From Podarcis raffonei (lineage: Eukaryota > Chordata > Lepidosauria > Squamata > Lacertidae): a stretch of DNA of 64,000 nucleotides. The first letter of the stretch is position 1. The number at the start of each line of letters is the position of its first letter. Made by a program: the position numbers and the translations under genes. The notes under the pieces were generated by a model that was not told the origin of the DNA, did no database searches, and worked only from the letters and a program-made list of their open reading frames with translations. Below, piece after piece: positions 56,201-64,000 of the stretch. The stretch is taken from the NCBI RefSeq assembly GCF_027172205.1, contig NC_070602.1:134642049-134706048 (forward strand), read 5' to 3'.

Positions 56201-58708
56201 GGGGATCTGATACCTGATTTCAGTCCCTCAGAAAAATCTCTAGTGCCCTAAAAAGAAAGCTAAATCAGGCCCCTATGTTCGTGCAAACTTCGCCCTCTGG
56301 TGCAATCCAGACCTTATTGCTGGTAGTGATTTCTTTGGGAACAATATATTGATATGTTCCTGACTTGGACCAATCACCTCATCTACCGCAAAAGGCTGCC
56401 CTGAAGTTCTATAAGGAAGTATAAAATGTCCGCAAAGGGGGACGTGGTGCTTGTCTCATAGGCATCACAGTTTGGTTCCTTTCACCAGACTGATGCATCT
56501 TAGTACTGCACTATGAAGGGTCATGCCTTCTGCTTCCCCACTTTCAAATTAAAGGTAAAGGGGCCCCTGACCATTAGGTCCAGTCATGGCCGACTCTGGG
56601 GTTGTGGCACTCATCTCGCTTTCTTGGCCGAGGGAGCCGGCGGCGTACAGCTTCCGGGTCATGTGGCCAGCATGACTAAGCCGCTTCTGGCGAACCAGAG
56701 CAGCGCACGGAAACGCCATTTACCTTCCCGCCGGAGTGGTACCTATTTATCTACTTGCACTTTGACGTGCTTTCGAACTGCTAGGTTGGCAGGAGCAGGG
56801 ACCGAGCAACGGGCGCTCACCCTGTTGCGGGGATTCGAACCGCCGACCTTCTGATCAGCAAGTCCTAGGCTCTGTGGTTTAACCCACAGCGCCACCCGCG
56901 TCCCTTACTTTCAAAGTAGTACAGCTCTAATTCACCCCACTTGTGTTCAGTTGCGCTAACTCCTAGGTGTGGAAGCAGGGGATTGCTTCCAAAGAGGAGT
57001 TCTCTCTACTATTTTACTTTTATTTTGGTTGGTTTTAAAAGAGGATTAGACAATTTCATGGAGGATAAGGCTACCAAGAACTGCTAGCCATGATGGCTAT
57101 GCTCTGCCTCCATGGTCGCAGGCAGTTTGATGCTGAATATTAGTTGCTGAAAATAACAGGGAGGCGGACTCCTATTGCGCTCAGGTCCTGCTTGCAGACT
57201 TTCAGTAGGCATCTGGTTGGTCACTGAGAAGAGAATGAGCCACATCCAGCAGACTCTTCTTATGGTATATTTATATTTAATCATCTGGACTGGATGACTT
57301 CTCCCCCCTGCAAACCCAATAGAATTGGTCACGGCCAGTTGCTTGAGTGCAGGGGAAACACCCCCCCCCAATTTTAAATGACCTAATGGAGCCATGTTTT
57401 TCATATCTTTGATTCTTTTGAGCCCCCTCTTCACGCCTATATTGTCCCTTAAATGGGGGGGGGGAGGGCAAAGCCATTCAATTACCATCTTTCATGCGGC
57501 TTCATGGCTAAGAAGCTGGGCTCTTACTTCAAGCAAATAGAACTGATTATTGCCTTCTCAGTAGAAATAGTATTTCTTTTTTCTTCTTGCTGTTTAGTGA
57601 AAGTTTGGCAGAATGTGCAGAAAGAGAGGTTTTGGAAGAGACAGCCTTGCACCTAACAAATGTTCGCTTTGCATCAACTGTAAATTCTGTTAGCCTGAAG
57701 GATAATTACCACTATGTAACGATCTTAATGAAAGGAGAGGTGGATATGAATTATGAATCTGAACCAAGGAATCTGGAACCTGATAAAAATGAAAGTAGGA
57801 TATTATATTTTTTACTCTTCAGTGAGCATTAGGTAGTTTCTGTAACCACATTCTCTGCATAGTATTAATGTAAGATTATATTTTTCTTGTATCACGTATG
57901 AAAATGCTGTCACATACACTGATTTTTTTACTGTTTTTGGTGAGATTTAGGCTGCGACCTTATAAAGTATTACCTTGGGAGTAGACTAGGGTTGCCATAT
58001 CTTGAAGAGCAAAAAAGAGGACAGCCCAAGATGGAGAAAGAGGGGCACAGATGCGCAGGGCCGCTGCTGCACCCGCATGCCTCTTTCGCCAGCTTGGGTT
58101 GGCAGTGGCCGGGCATGCAGACCATGTGCGCCTCTTTCCCTGGTTCAGGCTGGCACCGGCCGTGGCATTCAGAGCAGCGGTTGCACAAGAGAAAAATAAA
58201 TAACTCCTAAACCCAGACATTTCCTTTAAAATGTAAAAATCTCCCCAGATGGGCATGTTTGCCCCCCAAAAGAGGACGTGTCTGGGATTAGCCAGACGTA
58301 TGGCAACCCTAGATTAGGCTCTATTCTTTCCAAGATGGGATGGCATTTTGATGGGGACCACATTGTGTGGATGCCGCAAAATACTTGCATGCATGAGTGG
58401 CACCAAGTACACAATAAACTGGATGGAAGCACTTAAATTCAAATGCATCCTGACCCTAGGGATGAAATATATTTGGGTGTTACCTGAGCCAGGTCATAGG
58501 ACTTCTGAACTTGCAGTATCTATCATCATTTCTCTCTTTTTCTTTGTTTACAGGTTGGGAATGGGTAAAATGGGAAGAGTTTCCTCCAGCAGATCAACTG
58601 TTTTGGGCTTTATGCTGCTTAAAAGAACAAGGTTACAATCCTTTCACAGAAGAGTTTAATCACCTTGTGGGATACACTGGAAATCATTGTGTGAAAAAAG
58701 AGTGCTAA
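55957..58708 (+). CDS. NUDT15: NUDT15, nucleotide triphosphate Nudix hydrolase, complete, 165 aa
   Basis: NUDT15 hydrolyses (d)NTPs to monophosphates, including thiopurine triphosphates, in the cytosol. Three exons join 55957-56102, 57598-57794 and 58554-58708 (498 nt, 165 aa; human 164). The donors are GTAGGC and GTAGGA, the acceptors TGTTTAG and TTTACAG. The Nudix box runs from G44 to L66 ([20 protein letters not shown] then TAL), with the usual catalytic Glu pair 62-63; the box Gly is Ala65, as in human. The start at 55957 ([15 protein letters not shown]) aligns with the human N-terminus; upstream in-frame ATGs exist at 55906 and 55768. Cys135 occupies the place of human Arg139. The C-terminus ends GNHCVKKEC, longer than human GNHL. 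Confidence 0.96.
56549..56906 (-). mobile_element. Sauria SINE (minus), with short target duplication
   Basis: This is the best-preserved copy here. On the minus strand it starts GGGACGCGGGTGGCGCTGTG, with B box GGTTCGAATCCC and tail reading TTTACCTTTAAT. The flanks ACTTTCAAA occur at 56540-56548 and 56907-56915. Confidence 0.88.
57030..57280 (+). mobile_element. CR1-type LINE 3' end fragment
   Basis: GGATTAGACAATTTCATGGA, GCTAGCCATGATGGCTATGC, GCTCAGGTCCTGCTTGCAGA and ATCCAGCAGACTCTTCTTAT match the abundant squamate CR1 3' region. Confidence 0.65.
57598..57794 (+). CDS. NUDT15: NUDT15 exon 2
   Basis: 197 bp with acceptor TGTTTAG and donor GTAGGA. It encodes [20 protein letters not shown] (rest of the Nudix box), [16 protein letters not shown] and [11 protein letters not shown]. 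Confidence 0.95.
57795..58553 (+). other. NUDT15: NUDT15 intron 2
   Basis: It contains one hAT-like MITE (57986-58310). Nothing else was recognised. Confidence 0.65.
57986..58310. mobile_element. hAT-like MITE with GGGTTGCCATAT ends
   Basis: The ends GGGTTGCCATATCTTG and AGACGTATGGCAACCC are inverted. The flanks TAGACTAG and TAGATTAG are an 8-bp duplication with one mismatch, as expected for hAT. The family matches 28292-28530. Confidence 0.75.
58554..58708 (+). CDS. NUDT15: NUDT15 exon 3
   Basis: 155 coding bases with acceptor TTTACAG; the stop TAA is at 58706-58708. It encodes [20 protein letters not shown] and [20 protein letters not shown]. The TGC codon at 58613-58615 is the residue equal to human Arg139. 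Confidence 0.95.
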
Positions 58709-58976
58709 ATTTACTACATGGGAAATATGTGTTTTTACTGAGACATTTATTTGTAAAATGAATTCTGTATCACCTGGGAGGGGGTAGTTTTATCTAAGCA
58801 TGAAGTCAGCTACTTCCACCAAATGTAGCAATAATCCTTGACACTAAACATGCCACAAAAATGCAGCATTTTTTTGCCTCTACTCTTCAATCTACAATGG
58901 CAAGTAAGATTTTGATGTAATAGATATGCACTATTACAAAGCAAGTGTGGAAGAGGGTACAGTAGAGCAGCTTTCC

Positions 58977-59052
58977 TGAAAGCGTGATGAGCGCTGCAAC
59001 CCCATAGTCGCCTTTGACTGGACTTAACTGTCCGGGGTCCTTTACCTTTACT
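58977..59052 (+). mobile_element. Sauria SINE 3' tail fragment
   Basis: GTGATGAGCGCTGCAACCCC then TTGACTGGACTTAACTGTCC GGGGTCC and TTTACCTTTAC is the tail part of the family in plus orientation. Confidence 0.8.
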
Positions 59053-59134
59053 TTATTAAATACATGGTTGTTCCTTCCATACCATGTGTGATAACACGCT
59101 GATTGCTTTTTGAATGTTGTTTTTGATAAACAAG

Positions 59135-59493
59135 TACAGTGGTGCCTCGCAAGACGAAATTAATTCGTTCCGCGAGTTTTGTCGTCTTGCGATTTTTTTC
59201 GTCTTGCGAAGCACGGTGTCGGGAAAGTTTTGGAAAAGCTTCAAAAACCACCAAAGTCTTTAAAAACCTCAAAAAAGACTACTACACCGCGTGCTATGAG
59301 TTGCTCCTCGAAGTCAAGTCACAACTGTATTAACAGTGTTAAGAAAAAGGAAACAAACTTGCAAGACGTTTCCGTCTTGCGAAGCAAGCCCATAGGGAAA
59401 ATCATCTTGCGAAGCAGCTCAAAAAACAAAAAACCCTTTCGTCTAGCAAGTTTTTTGTCTTGCGAGTCATTCGTCTTGCGAGGTACCACTGTA
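59135..59493. mobile_element. Tigger/pogo-like MITE with GTCTTGCGA blocks
   Basis: The ends TACAGTGGTGCCTCGCAAGA and CTTGCGAGGTACCACTGTA are inverted. The core repeats CGTCTTGCGAAGC several times in both directions. 359 bp, no ORF. Confidence 0.85.
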
Positions 59494-60262
59494 TGTTGTA
59501 TGTTTCATGTTGTGTCTTCCTCACCAAAATAAGTTTCTCTGGGTCAATTTGGAGAGTTATCATCAAAAACAAAGCACAGAAAAGTAGTTAATACAGAGTT
59601 TAGGGGACCTGTGGCTTTTCAGGTAGGAGAAACTCCAAAATTTCCCCTTTCTAGCCACGAAGAAAGCTAAAACACACATTATCTGACAATGAAGGCTTGA
59701 ATGCCTTTAGGAAAGCAGTGAGAAAAACTTTTCTGTTGACAATATTTAGGAGTGACACATTACTAGTGGATGCTGCCAAATCCAGTGACCATTGGCACCC
59801 TTTTCCTCTCCCCAAAGGGTTTTCCACAGGAATAATAGATTGCTGGCGCCAGGAATGATTGCTTACAGAGGGTTTACCCCCCCCCGCCACCGCTTCTCCC
59901 ATTACTATTCATCTTGGCCCCTTCCTCTAGATTGCCCACTCCCACAAGAAATTTCTAGACTGAGGGCCACAGGTTGCCACCTATTTTAGAATGAGAGTAG
60001 CTGGCAGAGCAGTCCCCATGACAACAGGACATGCAATTTTTAAAGGTGGAGCAGCAGCAACATCTGACGACCAGATGCATCAGTCACCACTGCCTTAGCA
60101 AAACACACAACAGTATTTTTAAAGATGAAGCAAGCAATTAAATATATATATAGAACTGCCTAACTTGAGGGAAAAGACCAGAGGAAGCCTAAAATATGGA
60201 GATAAAGCAGCTACCATGCAATGCTGCTGCAAAGGAAAAGAAACAACACCTGCAATTTCATA

Positions 60263-60464
60263 GACCATATTTTTCGCTCTATAAGATGCACCAGACCATA
60301 AGACACACCTAGTTTTTAGAGGAGGAAAACAAGAAAGCAACGCAAAGCCTCTTGAGCGAAGAGGCAGGAGCGTTCCTGCTGCGCTCAAGAGGCTTTGTGT
60401 GGCATTCGCTCCAAAAGGCGCATACACATTCCCCTGGGGCGGTGCGTCTTATAGAGCGAAAAAT
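60263..60464. mobile_element. MITE with ATATTTTTCGCTCTATAAG ends
   Basis: The left CATATTTTTCGCTCTATAAG and right GTCTTATAGAGCGAAAAAT are inverted. Shared blocks with 22424-22953 and 27260-27523. Confidence 0.8.
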
Positions 60465-60559
60465 TAAATGAGGTGGAAGAAGTTAAGATACCTGCTTACA
60501 TACCTTCTCTGCAGGCCCAACAACCACCAGTTTTAGCACAAGCCAAGGGTCCTAGATCA

Positions 60560-60882
60560 CCCCCATTGTTCTGCCCAGACACTGAGGTCCAGTGCCGAGG
60601 GCCTTCTGGCGGTTCCCTCGCTACGAGAAGCCAAGTTACAGGGAACCAGGCAGAGGGCCTTCTCGGTAGTGGCACCTGTCCTGTGGAATGCCTTCCCACC
60701 AGATGTCAAAGAGAAAAACTACCTCCAGACTTTTAGAAGACATCTGAAGGCAGTCCTGTTTAGGGAAGCTTTTAATGTTTAATACATTATTGTATTTTAA
60801 TACTCTGTTGGAAGCCGCCCAGGGTGGCTGGGGAAACCCAGCCAGATGGGCGGGGAATAAATTATCATCATCATCATCATCA
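60560..60882 (+). mobile_element. L2-type LINE 3' end
   Basis: The ORF remnant reads WNAFPPDVKEK-like and TFRRHLKAVLFREAFNV, followed by GAAGCCGCCCAGGGTGGCTG GGG and a (CAT)n tail at 60867-60881. Confidence 0.75.
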
Positions 60883-61725
60883 CAAAAGCTGCCTTTACCA
60901 GCTTTACTTCCTACCTGCTCACCACTGAGTGGAGGTGTGCAGGCACCAGTTGGGAACCAAACTGGGCTAACTGGTGGCTCTCTCTTCCTTGGTTCTTTCA
61001 GTTGCTCTGAAGCTATATACCAGTCCATGGGGGATCCTTTTAAGTGAGGTGAAGTTCATTTTCCTACACATTTCACCCAGTTCAAACTACACTTTTCTCA
61101 GAGTCTAGCAAAAAAATTTTTTTGAGAGTAGGGATGGGGACAGTGCTGTTTCCATAAGAGGACAAAGCACTGGGCAGGGATTTGGCTGCTGGGATGCTGG
61201 TGGCAGGGGCCAAGTGCTGGACCATGCTGAGGTGCAGCTCTCTGGTATGTGAGGAAGTGCTGCGTGGCCCTGCCCACCCCTGGGGTTCCTGAAAGGCTGG
61301 CTACAAGGGAAGGTGAGCCTCAATACAGCAGGTCCTGGAATATGGACAGTTGTGAGTAACATACTGCGTGAATTAAGTGGTGATGTTAGTCCTCCCTATC
61401 AGTGCTTTTTCTTTCTAAATCACCCACTACTACCCCCCCCAGCAACACACCTAACCTTCAAAGGCGAAATAAAAAACTAAGCATATATATACTGCAAGCA
61501 ACCCGAGGGTGCAATCCAAATTCATGGTTGGCAGCAGTGGAGGTTAGAACTGTGTAGCCACTGCCACATCCATAGCTGTCTCTGGCACAGGAAAAATGTC
61601 TCTACTATGTGGTCCCCAGGCTAGCACGGTAGAGAGGCTGAAATCAAATCCATTACTACCACAGCGTGACCCAGCTCAGGATCCAGTACTGGCCAATGCC
61701 AACTCCCAAAATGCCATGGCAGGGA

Positions 61726-61961
61726 TACAGTGGTACCTCGGGTTACAGACGCTTCAGATTACAGAGGCTTCAGGTTACAGACTACTAACCCAGAAATAGT
61801 ACCTCAGGTTAAGAACTTTGCTTCAGGATAAGAACAGAAATCACGTGGCGGCGGCGGCAGGAGGCCCCACTAGCTAAACTGGTGCTTCAGGTTAAGAACA
61901 GTTTCAGGTTAAGAACAGACCTCCGGAATGAATTAAGTTCTTAACCCGAGGTACCACTGTA
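61726..61961. mobile_element. Tigger/pogo-like MITE
   Basis: The ends TACAGTGGTACCTCGGGTTA and TTAACCCGAGGTACCACTGTA are nearly perfect inverted repeats. 236 bp; the closest relative is 21091-21320. Confidence 0.88.
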
Positions 61962-62460
61962 CTACCACCCACTGTTTACATGGTGACATTCAGGCACTCA
62001 CCGGAAGGGTTCCTTGGCCACATCCAAACCCCTTCCAGCACAGCCAGTTGGGAGTTAGGATTGTTCTGTGAATAGTACAGCAATCTTCAATATCGCATGT
62101 ACAATAGAACTCTTAGCACTGTATCCAAGGTTTGCTTGAACAGAAAGCAGCTTGCTTAGAGTTCCCCTACACTGCCCTGTAAAACCTCCAGAGGGCTGTA
62201 AGGCCCTCCTGAATAATGTGCACTGTGTTTGTGGGCACTGGCGGGGTGGGGGGCTCTGGAGGGAGGGTAGAATAATCCAAAGTAGCAGAGGCACTTTGTG
62301 TGTGCATTCACCTGATTTTAGGTGCTTCTCCCCCACGCTGGCAGCAGCTGCCAGCACAGCCCCTGATGTTCAGAAGGGTCTTCAGCCCTATGGAGAGGCT
62401 TTTCAGAAAGATTGTTGTGGGGTGGAGTGGGTTGAGCTGAGGAAGACTGGTTGGATCAGC

Positions 62461-62466
62461 TTTATT
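62461..62466 (-). terminator. MED4: Candidate MED4 polyadenylation signal
   Basis: AATAAA on the minus strand, about 670 nt after the MED4 stop. It is the only canonical hexamer on that strand I noticed between 62400 and 63134. Confidence 0.4.
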
Positions 62467-63134
62467 TCGTGCAACAAGTGGATACAACTTTGTGCCCTCC
62501 TATTCCATCGTTTTCAGAAAAAAAGATGACTAGTGGTATGCTTTTGTTTGAGGGAAAGCTGTTCATAATACACCAAAGTTAGTTCAAGCTTATATTCTAT
62601 ATACTGTTCATAAACTGAATCCAGCAACTTCTAATATCTGCAAAAGTTAAACTCTTTTCACATTGCATATTCTCTCTGAAAAGTTAGAGAGATGAATCCA
62701 GAGATCCTGTGAGTGAAATTCTCCCCAAATAATATTTCTGTTAATGGAAATGCAAATACTTTCCCCAAATTCCTTCATGCCCTCCAACTATCAATTCTGA
62801 AAAATTCCTCAGTCTGTTTGCTATCACCACCACTAGAAAAAAGCCCCTTCCACAAATTAATCAGATACCACTTCCTGCAGTTGTTCTTTCTGTTTCTTCT
62901 TCAAGAATTTGTTTTATCTACACATTGAAATAAATTGTGTTACAGCTGATGGAAACAAGCTTCACTTTCTCCAGCACTGTTTCCAGCCATAGCTGGGTTA
63001 TTCTGAACAGCAATTCATAAAATCTAATGAAATAAATGTCAAAGTTGTAGACAGTTTCTTTCCTTGCAATGTGGGTATCTGGATTGCAGAGCAGGTGCTT
63101 AATGATGTGCACCAAACAGACTGAGATGCGGTCC

Positions 63135-63307
63135 CTAATCTGAGTCACTACTGCTGGTTGATGAATCTGTTGACATGACTTCCACATCATCTTCATTCTC
63201 CTTATTATGTCCAGGAGGTTCCAGCATAAAGTCATTGCTGTGATTAGGCGGTAGCATGTTCATTGACATATCGCTTGATTGCCAGGGATACTGAGGTGCG
63301 AGTACAT
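63135..63307 (-). CDS. MED4: MED4, Mediator subunit 4, last coding exon (partial gene)
   Basis: MED4 is a subunit of the middle module of the Mediator complex, which links activators to RNA polymerase II. Only the final 173-bp coding exon is in the window; the acceptor is CTTTAG and the stop is at 63137-63135. It encodes [40 protein letters not shown] and an acidic Ser/Asp tail ending SSSDSD. This matches the human C-terminus ([38 protein letters not shown]) almost residue for residue. The upstream exons lie past base 64000. The C-terminal tail is disordered in known Mediator structures; I see no break. It converges tail-to-tail with NUDT15. Confidence 0.95.
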
Positions 63308-64000
63308 CTAAAGGAAAAATGAAATGATACAAAAATCACACATCCAGTTATTTTCATAGCAATGTATTTTAACAAATTGCAGTCCATTGTTATGCACAGT
63401 TTAGAAGTTTCACAGAACTATGCAGTTCTTTATTTCTAACTACAGTGGTACCTCGGTCTCCGAACAGCCTAGTTCACAAACTATTTGGAACACAAAGACT
63501 TCAAAACCGGAAGGTGTTCCAGTTAGCGAACTTTTTCTGGAATCCGAACATACTCTGTTCAGGGGTGCACTTCTGTTTTGAGTGCCACACTTCTGTTGTC
63601 TGGCAGCGGAGAAGGGGGTCGTCATGGCGTTTCCTGCAGCAGCGAGGCAGGGAAGCTGCGTGCCCGCCAGCCAGCTGATAGGCAGGCGCGCAACTCCCCC
63701 CCCATGCCACTGCGGGAGGCGCATGCTCTAGGGAGCATTTCCCGCAGCAGTGTGGTGGTGGTGGGATCTGTGTGGATCCCAGTTCAGCTACCGACCGACT
63801 GATTGATTGTGTGACTGCGGAAATGGATAAAAGCCCCCCCCCATCCAAAAAATGACTCATCAGTGCAGGTAAGAAATTTTTAAATTTTTATTTTTATCAT
63901 CTACAATACTATTTTATTTATTTTATAGTACAGTACATTGATTATTGCTTTCATTTCAATTGTCTCGTTAGATGGTAAAATTCATATTAAATTGCTGCTT
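63308..64000 (-). other. MED4: MED4 intron (partial) with a Tigger-like element
   Basis: Intronic sequence upstream of the last MED4 exon, mostly occupied by the element from 63441. Confidence 0.75.
63441..64000. mobile_element. Tigger/pogo-like non-autonomous transposon, runs off the window
   Basis: It starts TACAGTGGTACCTCGGTCTC then GAACAGCCTAGTTC and shares GACTGCGGAAATGGATAAAAG and TTATTGCTTTCATTT with 39284-39948. The right terminus lies beyond 64000. Confidence 0.8.

Larger units (their letters stand above)
56103..57597 (+). other. NUDT15: NUDT15 intron 1
   Basis: It contains a Sauria SINE (56549-56906) and a CR1-type 3' fragment (57030-57280). The rest has C- and G-runs only. Confidence 0.65.
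58709..63134. other. NUDT15-MED4 tail-to-tail interval
   Basis: It contains both 3' UTRs and repeats: a SINE tail (58977-59052), Tigger-like MITEs (59135-59493, 61726-61961), a TTTTTCGCTCTATA MITE (60263-60464) and an L2 3' end (60560-60882). 59500-60250, 60900-61720 and 61970-62450 show nothing recognised. Confidence 0.6.

Overview
The window is vertebrate nuclear DNA, almost certainly from a squamate reptile and probably a lacertid-type lizard. I base this on spliced vertebrate genes, four near-complete Sauria-type tRNA SINEs with the Bov-B-like tail, CR1, L2 and L1 LINE fragments, and many short DNA transposons. It corresponds to the human 13q14.2 neighbourhood. I recognised four genes by translating exons and checking splice sites and codon phase: RB1 exons 10 to 1 (minus strand, 193-21958; exon 11 onward lies beyond the left edge), all six coding exons of ITM2B (minus, 25597-42384), all three coding exons of NUDT15 (plus, 55957-58708), and the last coding exon of MED4 (minus, 63135-63307; the rest lies beyond the right edge).

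Layout from left to right. 1-22 kb is RB1, with short introns except intron 1 (12.4-21.9 kb). That intron holds a 5.7-kb full-length LINE at 14432-20108, inserted antisense to RB1. 22.2-25 kb is the RB1/ITM2B spacer, with a GC-rich-cored MITE, a SINE and a CR1 fragment. 25-42.4 kb is ITM2B. 42.4-55.8 kb is a 13-kb intergenic stretch made mostly of repeats: a degraded LINE RT, an L1 3' end, an internally deleted HAL1-like L1 with matching target duplications, a solo LTR, a second L1 3' end, a CR1 3' end and two head-to-head LINE ends. 55.8-58.7 kb is NUDT15, and 58.7-63.1 kb is the tail-to-tail NUDT15/MED4 interval. CpG islands mark the RB1, ITM2B and NUDT15 promoters.

The genes are housekeeping or regulatory and share no pathway: RB1 is the G1/S pocket-protein repressor, ITM2B a BRICHOS membrane precursor, NUDT15 a nucleotide-pool Nudix hydrolase and MED4 a Mediator middle-module subunit. 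Against the human order (NUDT15+, MED4-, ITM2B+, RB1+, from memory), the NUDT15-MED4 pair is inverted relative to ITM2B-RB1.

The most striking observations are: (1) the intronic LINE has ORF1 and its endonuclease/RT ORF2 in the same frame, separated by one UGA followed by CUAG, the known efficient stop-readthrough context, with no AUG ahead of the endonuclease domain; (2) NUDT15 naturally carries cysteine at the residue equal to human Arg139, the position of the thiopurine-sensitivity variant R139C; (3) the ITM2B C-terminal furin peptide is 24 residues instead of 23 and has two basic replacements; (4) two hAT elements sit side by side sharing one 8-bp target, present three times.
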